Source of the DNA: Apiosordaria backusii
Lineage: Eukaryota; Ascomycota; Sordariomycetes; Sordariales; Lasiosphaeriaceae
Direction of reading: 5' to 3'
Assembly: GCA_030549205.1 (NCBI GenBank)
Contig: JAUKTV010000005.1
Location: 1,860,001 to 1,924,000 of the forward strand
Length of the DNA: 64,000 bases
A program made the translations under genes and the position numbers. Below, in pieces: positions 33,153 through 46,300 of this stretch. The stretch's first letter is position 1; every line of letters begins with the position of its first letter. The notes beneath the pieces were generated by a model. It did not search any database and had not been told where the DNA came from. It saw only the letters and a list, made by a program, of their open reading frames with translations.

Positions 33153-33870
33153 CGCGACCCCATCCGGCCCGCCCAGGTGGTGGTGGTCAAGCTCATGAAC
33201 CAGAGTTTTCGTTTTCGTTTTCTGGGTCGTCTCCCCGAGACTAACCACATCCAATTAAGCATCTCCCCCAGCGCAGCCTGCCTCCCTCCCGCATGACTCC
33301 CAGGGGCTCCCAGGGGCTCAACACAGTGAAGAAGGGGTGTTAGTCCACACCCCACTCCCATACCCCTCAAGATTAGAAATTCTATATACTTTGCCGTTGA
33401 CGCAAGGATTTTGGATTGAAGACCCCAGCATGGACTGGAATGATGAGTTGGTTGGTGGATCGAAAGGAAAAAGGAAAGAAACAAAACAAGCTTTGGCTGT
33501 AGATTTACCTACCTGGTAGGCAGGGTGTAAACAAGGACTTTCTGATTGAGTGGCATGTGAATACCACAAACCGGAAGTTATAGGTGCCATAGGCCCAACT
33601 GGAGGACTCGAAGAGTCATTTCAGTTGGCTGCGAAAAATAATGACGTCGGAGGCAAAGATAACCCCAAGCCAACCTTCTATTTCAGAACTGTCCGAGCTG
33701 TAGGCACCAGGTGTAGCTGGACAAACAATAAATCAACACCTAGCATCAAGCCTCAAGGTCATTCTTGCAACAATAGCAAACTGTATTGACTCCGCACTGA
33801 TAACGACTTCCTAGCTCACCATCCAACCAGCCCCTATCCAAAAGTACTTTCAAACCCTGCCCCTTATAGA

Positions 33871-35192
33871 TCACTCATAAACATAGCAAAACGGCCCATC
33901 AACAATACTGTTCAAGTCCCGAATCTTGTAGACCTTATCCCCCACAATCCCCAAATCAACATTGTCATCCAAGCTCTGCTGCTTACCACCGCCACCAAAG
34001 CTCATCATTGACGTCCCACCAGCAATAGTCTGAATCCTGGTGTTGGTATCTTGACTCTGCCAGATGACCCAAGTACGATCAATCATGCCGTGGTGCACCC
34101 AGAAAGCAGGGTCGTTGGGGCTGGTGTAGAAGTCACCGCCTGGGTCACCACCGATGGTGAAGTGACCGGCGGCGTGGACTCCGATACCACCGCCAGCACC
34201 GCCAAATCCACCTCCAGCGCCCTGCATGACGTTCTGGAACGTGAGGACGTCACGGCTGCTGGTGATGAGGTTGGCGATATCTTGTGTGCGGGCGTAGCGG
34301 GAGGTCAAGTAGTTGGACATGTCGCGGCGGAGGCAGCGAATGTTCTCACCATAACCGTCAGAGCGGGGGTTGCGTGGGGGAGCAGGGTCGATGGCAGGGG
34401 AAACGGGGCCGAGACGGACGGTCATGCTGTAGTGATATGTGGTTAGAGGATGATTTTATGAAAATAAAAGGGAAAGGAAACAAACTTTTTGAACGGGCCA
34501 GTCTCGACACAGCCACCACCATTGCCAGCAGGGGCAATGCCAGAGGATCTGTGGCTGGTCTTCTTGCCGTTACCACTGAGAGAGGTGTCGCTCCCATCGA
34601 AGAGTGGCGACTTCTCGGGGTCTTGAGCCCAGCGGCCCCAGTCCCAGTACTATGTCCCAGTGTTAGCTTGAGAAGACATGTCAAAGCTTGATTCGGAAAA
34701 CATACAGGGTGGCTCCCGTTGTAGTTGCACTCTTTGATGAGGGCCTGCTCAAAGGCCCACAGGTAGTACCGGTGCCATGAAAGGAAGCTTCCGGTGTTGT
34801 GGATGGACATGGTCTGCTGCATGTGGACGACGACGAAGTCTTCATATCTGGTCTTGGCTCCAGGGAACTGTGTAGGGTTGAGCTTCGACGGCTTCTCCAT
34901 CAGGCACAGCAAGGCGGCGATGTAGGATTTCTTCTCTGCGGCAGAGATATCACCCCTGAATTTCAAATGTGTCTGTTAGATTCTGTCTCCAGAATGGTCC
35001 ACAAAAGGGGCAAACTCACCACTCCCGGCGAACCTTCAAGTTGGCCTTGGTACAAGTCTTTGACTTGGCCAACAATGCGTCGATATTTGGGCGTCCCTTC
35101 TTCTCAAGATCTGACACGGCATCGCCAGAGACGAGGCCGGCAAGGAGGAGCCATGGCACTGCTAGGAGTGCAAAGACTGAAAAACGCGCCAT
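33871..35192 (-). CDS. secreted tyrosinase-like type-3 copper enzyme
   Basis: Oxidises phenols to quinones using a binuclear copper centre. Four exons (35192-35020, 34955-34706, 34649-34486, 34426-33871) give 380 residues in consistent phase. Residues 1-23 form a signal peptide (VFALLAVPWLLLAGLVSG). CuA ligands are H102, H110 and H119 (VHMQQTMSIH, SFLSWHRYYLWAFEQAL). CuB ligands are H280, H284 and H307 (HAAGHFTIGG, NDPAFWVHHGMIDRTWVIW). YWDWGRWAQDPEKSPLFDG is the conserved block between them. It is shorter than classical melanin tyrosinases, which carry a C-terminal lid domain, and resembles the short secreted tyrosinase group. One predicted N-glycosylation site is at NMT, created across the last splice. 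A TATAAAC lies about 80 nt upstream. Confidence 0.95.
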
Positions 35193-35271
35193 GATGGAGC
35201 CGCGTTCCGAACAGGAGCTTGAACTGACAGGAAGGTCTCATGGACTCAGGAAGTCGGGGCACCGAGCTAGT

Positions 35272-35278
35272 GTTTATA
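35272..35278 (-). promoter_or_regulatory. TATA box of the tyrosinase gene
   Basis: TATAAAC on the minus strand, 80-86 nt before the ATG at 35192. Spacing and sequence fit a fungal core promoter. Confidence 0.5.
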
Positions 35279-37113
35279 AGCCCTCTCCCAGACGGTATCT
35301 TCCACAGTCCCACACATTGTTTCCTCTTCGAATTGCCCTACTTTGCCTGCCAGGAGCCACGACACCCCGGATAGCGTGCTCGGCAAATATCGTCCGCTCT
35401 AGATTCCCTAGCCTGTTTGTATGTACCAACTCTAGATGATGACCCAGAAAACAGGGGGCCGTATAAACAAGGATCTTCGCTAACGGCGGCTGCAACGTTG
35501 GGTAGTCCTGTATGGCTGGCGCCTTCGGATCACGGCAGATGGTCAGCGAGGCTTTGAATATGAAAGAAATTGCAGAGGGCTCATCTAAACGAGGCATATC
35601 CATCCGGCTTTGGACTTCGGTTGACCCGCCGAAAATAGTCATTGGGCATATGATGTCGACGGGAGAGGTAGGGTGCGGGCCACTTACCGGCGTAAGCAAG
35701 GGTGGGTGAAACAACATAGACCCCGTGAACTGCCATGAAAGTATCCAGCTCTCTGGGAGGATGGGAGGAGACGGCCGCAATGCTGCCGACTGGTCCGGAA
35801 TCTTTTTGCCTCAATCTACCCAGTGGGTTTTCGTCAGCTGGCAAATCTGGGGTAATTAGCCTGAGTGACGGGGAGGTTGCGCCCCGCAATAGGGATTCCG
35901 TCTTAAGGTTGCCCCCGGATTCTTGACGACGTCTGCAGCTTCGGTTGCGTGGTTTGCATTTTCTGCGTCGTTGCATGCAGAATTGTACGTGGTACATGTG
36001 CCAAATGAAATCGTTGCTGTTGAGTTTATTGATGCCCGTGTCCTCGGTTGTACTGGAAGAAGCCGCGTCTGAATATTGCCATCGTCAGTTGCTAGTTCTT
36101 GTGGCCCGCATAGTAGTATTTCTATCTATCTGTTGTTTACGTGTGCTTGGCAGAACGTAGTTTTGGCCGTTGGTTGGACTGGTCCAATCTTTGATATTCG
36201 CTCAAGCACCTCGCAGCAATGCCACCGCCCTTCTTTTCCAGTCCCGTCCCGGCAGCCGAATACAATGGAACGCGAGCGCTGGGCGAAACGCTTTTTCCCG
36301 GGAGGGTGAAATGTCGGTGATGTTGAATCAAGGCATCCAGCGTGGGTCTCAACACACACACGGGTTCGGAACACTTCCGTGGGATAGTGCTGCTGGAAGC
36401 GGGAGGCCAATGGAAAGGAGGGGGAAATAAGCCAAAAGAGCAGAAATTACGCAGCCTCCATATATTGGACCTGCTTGGCTGTTGGACTTTGGTCAGAAAG
36501 AAAGTGACTCGCCTTGAATCGTTCATCTTGGAACGTGATCTGCACACCAAGGCCTTCTTGGGTCCCCTTGGGCTTCAATGTGGAATCGGCAGATATCTTG
36601 GTTCGGATGGCGTGCCGAATCTGAAAGTGACACTGAAGCCTTGCTTATGCTTCTTGGTTTGTTGGCGTTGGACGCCCAGGAAACTGTAGTTGGGACCATA
36701 TTATCCATCAACAAGCCGAACATACGAGGAGAGACTGTTCTGGGTGAGGCGGCGGTGGATTGCTTGACCATCTGTGATGGAACTTCTGAGTCATCTGTCG
36801 GTCCTAGACAGTAAGACAATCAGAGTTGAAGTAGACCTTTGCTTGAGACTTATGAAAAATGTCAGGCTCCTGAGGGGCTGATTGAACCTTGGGCTCACAC
36901 TTAGACAAGAAAGGTACTTTAATGTAACCACATGGGTGGTGGGCCGCAATAATTGCTGACGGATTAGCAGAGGATGGAGAGTGGTCACTTGAAGACGCAC
37001 CTAATTGAGCGGGATCTATTCTGCTGGTTGCTGACATGACTGTTCAGGTGCACACGCGGCGGACAAAAAAACCGGTACTGCAAATGTTCAACAGGCATCA
37101 AAACACAGTTAAC

Positions 37114-37218
37114 AGAGCCCACAAGATAGCCGCTAGACCTCGAAAGAGAGTCGGCAGGCTTTTAAAGATAGTCGATAGACCTTTAAAGATAATTGGTAGT
37201 TCATTAAAGATAACAGGC
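37114..37218 (+). repeat. degenerate 21-bp tandem repeat, about five units
   Basis: Four clear units begin at 37135, 37156, 37177 and 37198, with a more diverged unit before them. Consensus is close to AGACTTTTAAAGATAGTCGGT. The period is a multiple of three, so every frame without a stop reads as a seven-residue repeat. On the plus strand this is R-x-L-K-I-x-G. I could not tie it to a gene. Confidence 0.8.
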
Positions 37219-38765
37219 CTGTATTTAGCAGCGTATGTGGTAGGTTGTGCAGGTAGCGGTGCCAGTTTTTTGTCCAGGGCGCGGAGCAGTGGCAGTGGCC
37301 TGATGGGTGGCAAGAGCGACTGTCTCTATGGATCAATTTGGCTGGGGTTATGCTGCAGAACTCATTCCACAATAGCGTTCAATGATGACTGAATTCTGCC
37401 ACAAGGCAGCTGTCAAGAAGTTGCCACATGACCAAATTTCTATGAGATTTTTTAGGCCTCAATAGCTGATAAGAAATTGGAAAGAACCATTGTGGCGTCT
37501 TTAATTGTGGGCGAAGGAGCAAAAATGAACGGCAGGAGTGCTCCTCAACTGTTATTTCATGATGCCGATACCGGCAAGCCTGGCGCGAATCATGAAGCCT
37601 ACTAGGCAGCTCAATTCTCATCTGATATCTGCGTCTTTGTGAGCTTCCTGCTCATTGTAACACATCAAATTCTTCGTATTGCGACGCAGTGAGATGCTCT
37701 CAAAGCGTGCTTTCTTACTTCTCTTTCATCGCTCCTCGGCGAAAAAGCGAGAGATTCTTCATCCACTACAATAGAAGCAACAATCAAGGCAGGAGCAACG
37801 TACTGCCAATTGCAAGCAGCTGCGATGAAACAAAGATCTAAGCTCGTTATCATTTCTGCGATTGTTGAAGTGGACCTGGCAGGCCAAATGGTGGTTGACC
37901 TCTGCTTGAAAGCTTACATAATCGTTTTGTCTGAAAAGGGGTAAAAGGGGTAACTGGTTACACAACCAAGCTCACAAACCTGCTGAGCACATTGCGCAAC
38001 CATCGTGGGACATCCCCAGTCACCTTTACTGTACCTTTAAATATTCTCAAGTGTCGGTCGAGATTATTGCTTGCAATGTGACAATCGCCCCCGAGCCCCG
38101 TGCCCCGGGCGCCCGGATGACCATCTCACGGCTTGAGTACTCGGTAGATATCAGTCATTAAACAATGCTTGATTACGCTTCACCCCTCCTTATCGCCTCT
38201 TCTGTCTTTGGGTGCAGTTATATGATCGGCGGAGACTCGTCCTTTCTTCATCCGAAGTGAGTAAGAGCAACTGACCTCGCCACGGTGATACCAGCTTCAA
38301 GAGTGCGTCACCCGGTCCCGAGACCAAACCCGGCGCCGGAGCTCTTGTGGGCCTTGACCTGTCCAGGTATTTATTCTTCGTCCCTGGAATTCGGCTTTCC
38401 AAAACCTCCTCCTACCACACCACATTTCATTAGCCCTGGGCATTCTCAACCGGCATCCTTCACCAGCCTTGCTCCACTCCCAAACGAGTGGTGGCATTTC
38501 TTTCGTTTGCGGGCCGCCCTTTGCTTTTTTTTTTTTTGGGCTTTTTCGGCAGCTCTTTTTATCTACAACTAGCGGCAGCAGACAATCACATCAAAAAGAA
38601 GCATCGCAGACAGTCAAGGAGACGATCACGAGTCAACAGGTGTGACTTGTACCCAGTAGCGCTAGCGGCAGTGAGTAGATCACACTCCCACCTAGCAAAG
38701 GATATTTCTGTTGCTGTTGCAACAATCTAACACATCATTGTGTTCCAGAATCGCAATTCTCCAAG

Positions 38766-40902
38766 ATGGCCCCGCCAGTTCCAAGGGCCGACGCAGCGAA
38801 AAAAGTGCTTCACGGAGTTGAATACGAATACGGGTTCCCACCCTCGGAGCTATTCCATATTGTCAAGTTTAATACCAAACTGAAAAACTACGACCGCACG
38901 AATTCCTGGGGCGAGGTGTCGAGATCTGAATGGCGAAAATATATCAGCGTATATCCAAGACTCTACCAGGTTCGCCCAGTGTCAAAAGGCCGCATTGAGA
39001 AATGGCTCGGGATTGACGACAACCGGGCCACTTTCCAGTCATGGGGTTCGACGTTTCGCGCCTTCCTCCGGACTGAGTTGGAGGACCAGCGCACGAACAC
39101 TCACGTGAGAAGACCGGGTATCCCACCCGAGGCAACGTGGCTGAACGAGGAGCACCGGTTGCGAGGTGAAGCCTTTGACATTAAGAAGCGCAGGCTGGTC
39201 ACAGCCCCGGCCCAAGAGGAGGAGGAGGGTGATGATGCTAGCGAGGTGGCGGTGGAGGAGGAGGAAGAACAGAAACACCAAATCCCCGCTGGTGGCCAGC
39301 GTGAGAGCGAAGAAGCCGTCGAACAGGTGGGTGGTTGCCTAGAATTCTCAAACCCTTTGTTGACTGTATCAACTGACATGTATCTAGCCCCGCGGAACTA
39401 CCCATGAGTCAAACAATGGGCCAAACATCAGCCAGCGACCGAACAAAAGGAAGCGAGAAGACCAGGATTTCTCGACAGTGGTGGGCACCCCGTTCCCGCC
39501 AGCACTGTTGGCGAGCCTTCCTCCTCACCTCAGAAACCAATCCAAGGAGCAATATGCGCACGCCGAGCTTCGGGCCGCCGCAGTAGGGTTCCGAAACCTG
39601 TACTCGGACGTTTTGCAGGTTGCTCAAGAGCTCGACGCCAGCGACCCTCTGCGCCCTTTATTGTCACACGTCGCCAATTCCGCAAGCCTCGATGTGGTTC
39701 GCGCAGAGCGGGCGGCCAGAACCTCGTCTGAGCTTCTAAAAAGCCTGGCAACGGCACAGGCCGAGGCGGTGAGGACCTATGAACCTGATGAAGAGATGAG
39801 AATCAAGCGCGCGCGGGCGAGAGCTGCCTATGAGATGCTCCCCAACGTCGCGCCTGCCCATTCCCATCGTCACCCGCAGCGTGAACACGCGCGGACAAGG
39901 CAGGTCCAGGGGCAAATTCCCAACCACAGCCTCACACGCGACAACAGTCAAGTCCCAGAGGCTGATGATAACGTCCGCAGCCTAACTGTGCCGCGTGAGG
40001 AGAGTTCCCCGTCTGGTGGCTACGAGCTACCAGACCACCTCGTCGACAACCTCCGCTACATGTTTGAGCCAAGTAGCTCCGATCGCTTTGGCCCTCCAAG
40101 CAGCCCGGCCGGAGGAGCGGGTGACTCTCACCCAAACACCGCCGCCGACGTTCAAAGTAGCCGTTCCCATAGCCGTGGGACGCCCGCCTTTGCCAGCACA
40201 GGAGTCTCATCTCATCACCGTGTGCCATCGGGGGAATTCAGCCCAGCCATCACCGTCGACAACAATAATGTCATAGCCCAGCAACCACCCCGGCTCCAAC
40301 CCCAACCACGCCCCCAGCTGCGGCGAACAACGACCACAAGCTTTGACAGCATACCCGTCAACTCCGTCGAAGCGCCCAGTTACCACTCCCTCCCCTCATA
40401 CCCCCCTCCTTCTCGGTCCCACTCCGAAAGACCACATGCCACCCACCAACCCCCAGCAGTCAACCTCCCCCGTCTCCCCCCAACCGTTGAGCCCACCCCC
40501 ATCCAACCTCCTCCTTTAGGACCTCCCAGCTTCGGCCCCGCAAACCGCCGTATTACCACCCGCGCGACCTCCGCCCAAGCAGCCCCTCAACCCCAAACGC
40601 AGCAACCTCGGCGCGTCCAAACCTGGCAATCAAGCCAAGAAACACAGGCGTCATCAACCCGCCAAACAAGGCAATCAAGCCAGCAACCACAACCTGCCCC
40701 CTCTGTCGCCTCTTCCACCTCCTCCTCTTCCTTGTCGCGTGACCCCCTCCGCGCAACGGCAGGTCAAGCTCGTGGGCAGAGAAGTTTTAGAGGTAACAGG
40801 CAAAGGGGTGGTAAATCCAAGAGTGGGGGTGCTCATACAAGAATAGTAGAGGAGGTGGAGGAGGGCGAGGAGGGAGAGGAGGAGAATGAGAGGGAGGAAT
40901 GA
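38766..40902 (+). CDS. large hypothetical protein, disordered C-terminal half
   Basis: Family not recognised. Two exons (38766-39326 and 39388-40902) join in phase 0 to 691 residues; the intron has a GTGGGT donor, a CTGAC branch site and a TAG acceptor. Residues 1-120 look folded (VEYEYGFPPSELFHIVKF, EVSRSEWRKYISVYPRLYQV, WGSTFRAFLRTELEDQ). An acidic tract follows (EEEEGDDASEVAVEEEEEQ), then a likely nuclear signal (NKRKRED) near residue 205. A second helical part (FRNLYSDVLQVAQELDASDP, then MRIKRARARAAYEML) comes after. The rest is Pro/Gln/Ser/Thr-rich and ends in an Arg/Gly patch plus a Glu-rich tail. Composition suggests a nuclear protein; nothing more can be claimed. Confidence 0.8.
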
Positions 40903-42006
40903 TGCCATAATTACTCACCCAGTACAGAACAGCATCGCGGTATTTTATCGCGGCAAAACTGTTATTTCGGTTTAATGATACCATTGGCGTCCGATACGGG
41001 GTTCATGCAAGATGGATGGGGAAGTGAGGGCGGGCACAACTTCCTTTCTACCATCAACAGCTTTATTTTCCTGAAGCATCGCGTTGGGCATCATCACTAG
41101 CATGTTTCTTGGTGTTGGCGTTGGTTTGGCGAGGTGTCGTTGATGATACGTTCATATTGGGAGGAGAAAGGGGGATTTTGTCGATGAATTTCTGTTGGGT
41201 TTTGTTTTTCGGTTTTTTTTTTTTTTTTTTTTGTGGGGGGGGGGTGGGGGGAGGGCGGCGGGGTTTGTTTTGGTATGTTGCCATGGTCGATGGTTTTTAT
41301 TTCGTTGGTGTGTTATGTTGTTCATTTTAAAAGCCCTTGAATTGGGGAAGGCAGGCAAGGCTGCTGCTAGTTTGTCCTTTCTTCTCGACAAACTTGAGAA
41401 GGGGGGATACAGCGATGTTTTTATGGGAGGGAAAAATGGAAATGGTGTTTGGGGAAGGCAACGAAAAAAAAAAAAGTGAAGGGTTATTCTGGTAGAGCGT
41501 CTTTGGTGGTCAGGGTCTTTGGTGAAGGGTTATTTATACCTTTACCATTATTATCACTGGGGGAAGGGGGATTTGGTGTAGGAGTGGTAGTGTTACTGTA
41601 CCGGAATATCAGGAAGGGAGTGTATATTTATCAGTAGCTGTGACCATTTTCGATAGGTTCTCGCGATGTACTCTGAGGTTTGCTGAAGTTGAAGTTGATG
41701 TTGACGTTGATGTCATGGCCTGAGCTCGAGCAGTGGATGTGACTTGGCCAGGTGAGTGAAGTTTAAGTAGGTAAATCACAACAGCCGTCTCATGCCTTGT
41801 TGTATCGTCATGGTCACGGTATTGTCTTCCCAAAAGTAATGATATCCCGACGGAAACTCGTATTCGGTGTTCGCCTCGACTGCCTTGCCAAACCCTCTAT
41901 ATTCCCATTCCATATTTCCATACATTACAATAATATCCTAGTTTACCATGTCGTACACAACATAAATATCCCCCCCAAAAACAAAAACGCTATCGTCGAT
42001 GTCCCG
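40903..42006. other. convergent intergenic region with poly-T/poly-G tract
   Basis: Between two gene 3' ends. It contains a 20-base T run at 41213-41232 followed directly by a G-rich run to about 41260, and GAAGTTGATGTTGACGTT simple sequence near 41690. No gene is supported. Confidence 0.5.
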
Positions 42007-43392
42007 CTAATTTAGATTATATATGATATCCCGCCGTTTTGTGCAATTGCCCTTGGCCCTCGCTAAGGTCATTAATTCATACACGGCTCTATCCTCCTTT
42101 TTGTTGGTGGTGGTCGGTGATAGGATGTCGAGGCCGGAATCGCTCTTCTCGCTGCTCCCGAGCGTATACGTGCTCCTCCCCGGCTCCAAGGCTGGGGGAG
42201 CGAGAATGCTCCTATCGCTTAGGTTATCATCGGGGAAGTCCATGTGACGTCTTCTCTCTGCTGCCGCCGGAGAAGAGTAATGGAGGTTGGTACCCACCCT
42301 CGCGCTATCGTCATCGCTGGAATGGCGGAGGTTCTTGAAGAGATGCCTCAGCATCGGGATCGAGGCTGCCATGATGGTGCAGGCGGGCTCGATGAAGCCC
42401 CATAGGACGAGTGGAAGGGAATTATCTGTTGTAGGTGATGAGTAAGTGTAGTCGGGATATGGGCCAAAACAACGCGTTCTCACAGCTGAAATCTCCTTCT
42501 TCTAAAACCTTTACGGTTGTTAATCTGTTGGAAAAGGGGTTAGTGGCTCAGACCGACAACAACCATTCATTGAAAGAGGCTTACTTGATGATGCAAGTAA
42601 TGCCGGCAAAAATACCCATCGACATGGCGATGGCTACGCCGATTTTTTCTCTGTTGTACATGTTGTATCGTAAAAGCAATCTCCAAGGGAGCAAAGCTAG
42701 CGCAAAATCACAAAAGGCCGAACATGCTGCAGAGATGCCAACGTCAGCTGAGAACGAGTCGGAGTCGAGGGCTTTGGTGGTTGCCTACATCCGACAAAAA
42801 TGCTGAAGTTGACGGTAACCTTCGCCGGCCAGCATTCTCCGTCGAGCATCGGGTAATATGTTTTGGCCGGTGGGTCACAAGAAACCCAAAAGAATATGGC
42901 GCTCAAATAATGAGTGATGTTGAGCAGGGCGAGCAGCCCGTAGATGAACCACCGCGTCCAACCATCCTGACCCGTCAGACGCAGCAGGGTGATAGCAAAA
43001 GAGGTCTTGCTGCAGGCTACTGAGATGACGGATGAAAACCCGGATATATTGCTGATGATCCCAAAAACAGAAAAGTTCTCAATGGGTATCTGTTGAGTAT
43101 GTAGACCAAAGCCCAGAAGGACATTAGTGGTTGTGGTGCAGCAACTCAACAAGAGCAGAATCTTGATAAACATAAAATCAGCTCTTGCAACGGTGACGTG
43201 TTGAGCATAAAAACATCACCATACCCACGAGATGATGATAAAATAATCATCCCACCACAATGCTCGTCGTCGAAAGGTTTTGCTGTATATTCGAAGGCCA
43301 AGGAAAATCCCAGAGAGTCCCGTAAGTGGCCAGAGCACGGCATAAATCGTGATACCCTTTGGGTTCTCTGAAAGAGGGACACTGGTGACCAT
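42007..43392 (-). CDS. Pth11/rhodopsin-like seven-helix membrane protein
   Basis: Fungal integral membrane protein of the rhodopsin-like/Pth11 group, some of which sense surface or host cues upstream of G proteins. My model has five exons (43392-43229, 43183-42789, 42726-42585, 42524-42484, 42425-42007), 386 residues. Helices seen in order: ITIYAVLWPLTGLSGIFLGL; IKILLLLSCCTTTTNVLLGFG; FGIISNISGFSSVISVACS; WFIYGLLALLNITHYLSAIFFW; then CDPPAKTYYPMLDGECW with the conserved loop cysteines; FCDFALALLPWRLL; VAIAMSMGIFAGITCIIK; and LPLVLWGFIEPACTIMAASIP. WWDDYFIIIS and the iEpac-iiaasiP motif fit the family. The third acceptor was chosen because it restores canonical spacing from CW to DFALALLPW. 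An in-frame ATG at 43419 would add nine residues. No CFEM domain is present. Confidence 0.85.
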
Positions 43393-46300
43393 GGCGGGTG
43401 TGTGATGTGAGGCCGGCAACCAGGCGCAATCCGGAGGTTTAGCCGGGCCGGAGCCGAACCCGGCGACGAGAAGGCGTGAATGGGACGATTATGGGCTGTG
43501 GTCTCGCTGTATCGTCCGAATCATGTCGTCCCCTTCTGCCTAGTAACGTGTGTGTGTCTGGTGATCTTGTTGTCGAGAGTCGTTCCTCATTGGCATGCTC
43601 ATCGCGGTCCCAACTCCGTATACGTGTGGTCCCTCCAGCAAGTTGCAATTGCAACTTTACAGAATGACGACGGATGGTTCATGGAGGACCCTTGGATCTG
43701 GGGAGAAACAAGCGGGGACCGCTAGATTTAGTACGACCAGGGGTGGGTGCCTCGAAAGGGAACGCGATCGAGTGCCCAGGCTCGCCACCACTTGCAGGTG
43801 AGAGAGATTGGCAAATCTCAGCCCAAAAAGCCAAGGTTCACAGGGAAGTTTGGCAGCTGCAGAAGCGGGTGTTGGGGATTTCCTTCATCGTGTCCCCACA
43901 CGACATGCCAAATCGGAAGCAGCCGCGGCCTCTTGTGTGCTTGACTGTGCTGGGTTGGTGACAATTTGCACCCCCCACATGCCGTGGCTGACACGCATAT
44001 GGTTCACCAGCAGTCGGCAGCAAGTGGTGGGCAAGGGAACAATTGCTGCGCAGTGCGGGTTGTCGTCAGGGTCTGGCGTTGCATTCACGATTTCGATTTC
44101 CTCGGCCCGACAGTTTGGGTCGCAAGCGATCAACATGGGAACACTGAGCAAGGCTTCAAACCACATGGGATGAGCCAGAGGCTCCATGGTTGGGATGCCA
44201 AGGACCGGCCCCGTCCCTCCCACGCCTCCCACGCTTCTTCACACTAGTGCACCATAACTGCGTAACATCATAAATCTCAGTGGCTCGCGGCCAAGACATG
44301 GCTCGATCGACTGGGCTGTTCCTCGAATTCGACGACGGATTGGCTGGCAGCGGGTGATATGGCGCAGACTACGGATATGGAGCAACCATTAATGGTGGAA
44401 ATTGGAGAATGCACCTGCAGGTGGTTCGTGGTTGGGAGGGGTCCACCACAGCGGTGCTCGTCAGCATCAAGAGGTCAAAGCGCACAGCCTCTTCAAGACC
44501 AACAGCACGTTGTCCTCCCGAATTCAGAACTCAACGACGTTCGTTCGGGTAACGACTTCGCAGAATCCGGTCAACTGACCATACGACCTATTTAAGAGGC
44601 CGCGCGGAACAACGGTCCCTAGCCCGGGCGCGGAACACGGCACAAACCACACTCCAACGATTCAATCATGGATGTCCAGACTCTGGAAATAATTCCTCTT
44701 CTATTCTTGCGCGGTTGCCTCCTTTCAAGAGTTCGAGCCCACGGGAAGGGTGATGGAGTCCAAATCAAAAGTGACCCAAGCGAGATGGCACCTTCAAGAA
44801 AAGCGAGAAGCGATCGATCTTGCAGCACCATCTGAATATTTATTCATGCGGGCGGCTCGCGTCAATCATAGGACCACCCTTCACCTCCAAGAGGTCTCTC
44901 AGAAAGGCCCAAGACATATTTCACGAGCTAAATGCAGCCGAATGGGTTTATGAGGTTCTAGTGTATAGGGGAGCTATGGCTGTAATGAGCAGCCAAGGAA
45001 TGAGATACCCAAGCCTGGAAGCCAAGTCGAAATAAGCTTCACCGGCCAATCGTAGCCCGAGACATTACAGTCTTCGCGATATCATGACACATTTTATGAG
45101 AATCGGAGACTCATGATAAGTCTCGAATTGAGTTTATGCAGAGACAGGTAGGGCTGTCGAATTCTCAAATGCTGGTGCGGAATTCCCTGTCAGAGACTCT
45201 GAGAAGAGGGGCCGGGAATGAAACAAGCAACAAATCAACTATCATTGCAAAAGGCAAACATGAGCGGTTGGTTGGTCAACAAAGAGACTGGTTGCTTGAA
45301 GAACACTGAAGAATCCCAGTTACACTAAACAAGTTTCCAGGTTGAGTTGGCCAAGTTCCCAACCCTCTGCATAACTACCGCATGCAGGTTGTTGATGGGC
45401 GCTTATTACCAGCAACTTCAATGCGCAGGCAGCTCGGCCATTGTTGTTTTTCCGGCATCAAAGTCAATTATATCCCAAAGTGCCAAGGGCTATTCCAACA
45501 TCTGGCGAGCCAGTCAGAGCTGGGCGCACAATCGACAGGTGATGTGACGATATGGTTTGGAAGAGTTGGATCGCTTGGTGCGACTGTACCTGCACATAAT
45601 CGGGTCTTGGCAAGGGGTAACAACATATCATATTTGCCTCAGGTCAATAATCGGGGCTGTTTGGCTGCAGAAACACCTCACTTATAGTTATTTCGAGATC
45701 GTGAACCTTGTATCAGGTATTCGTACATACCGTTTCGTGGTCTGAATTGAGAACTGACCAGATAGCAGTTCATCGCAAACTTATGGCTAACCTTGATTCC
45801 CGTAAGCTTCTCCACTACCCGCAACCCCTGTTTAGACACAGGTCTGAAGATGATGTCAAGGCATGGTTCCCATCGATGAAAACCCAAACTTTCCTTCAGG
45901 TCACCAGTCGAGCAACTGGGTGAGATTATGTTAATTAATGTGACCTGCGTCAAAAACTGAGACGTCGTGTGAGAGTCTTTAGCAGCAGCAGAAGGGTGTG
46001 TGAGAACATCACGTTGCTGGAACAACTGGTTCAGAAGCAAAGTTTCGAGTTGGAGGTGGGAAGCTCATGCCAAGTTTTCCCAATCGCACCGATCGCAACC
46101 AGTCGCCGGGCGCAATCGAGGGGTTTCCAGGTGTGTCAGTCTCCCCAAGATTCCACCAAGATTCCTCGGCCGGGGATGCTTCCAGGTTCCCATTCCCTAT
46201 CCGAAACACCTCATCTCATCAAAGACTCTGCTCTCTACAATCATCACCAAGCACGGTGTTGGGAACTGTGAACATCTACTTGGTAGGTAATTCTCCACTA

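Larger units (their letters stand above)
35193..38765. other. gene-poor island with a 21-bp heptad repeat
   Basis: About 3.6 kb with no gene I can support. It holds the tyrosinase promoter, then mixed sequence, a more A/T-rich part from about 36800 to 38050, and a tandem 21-bp repeat (37114-37218, listed separately). A GC-rich patch (CCCCGGGCGCCCGG) is near 38103. Poly-T at 38526-38538 precedes the leader of the gene at 38766. Confidence 0.5.
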
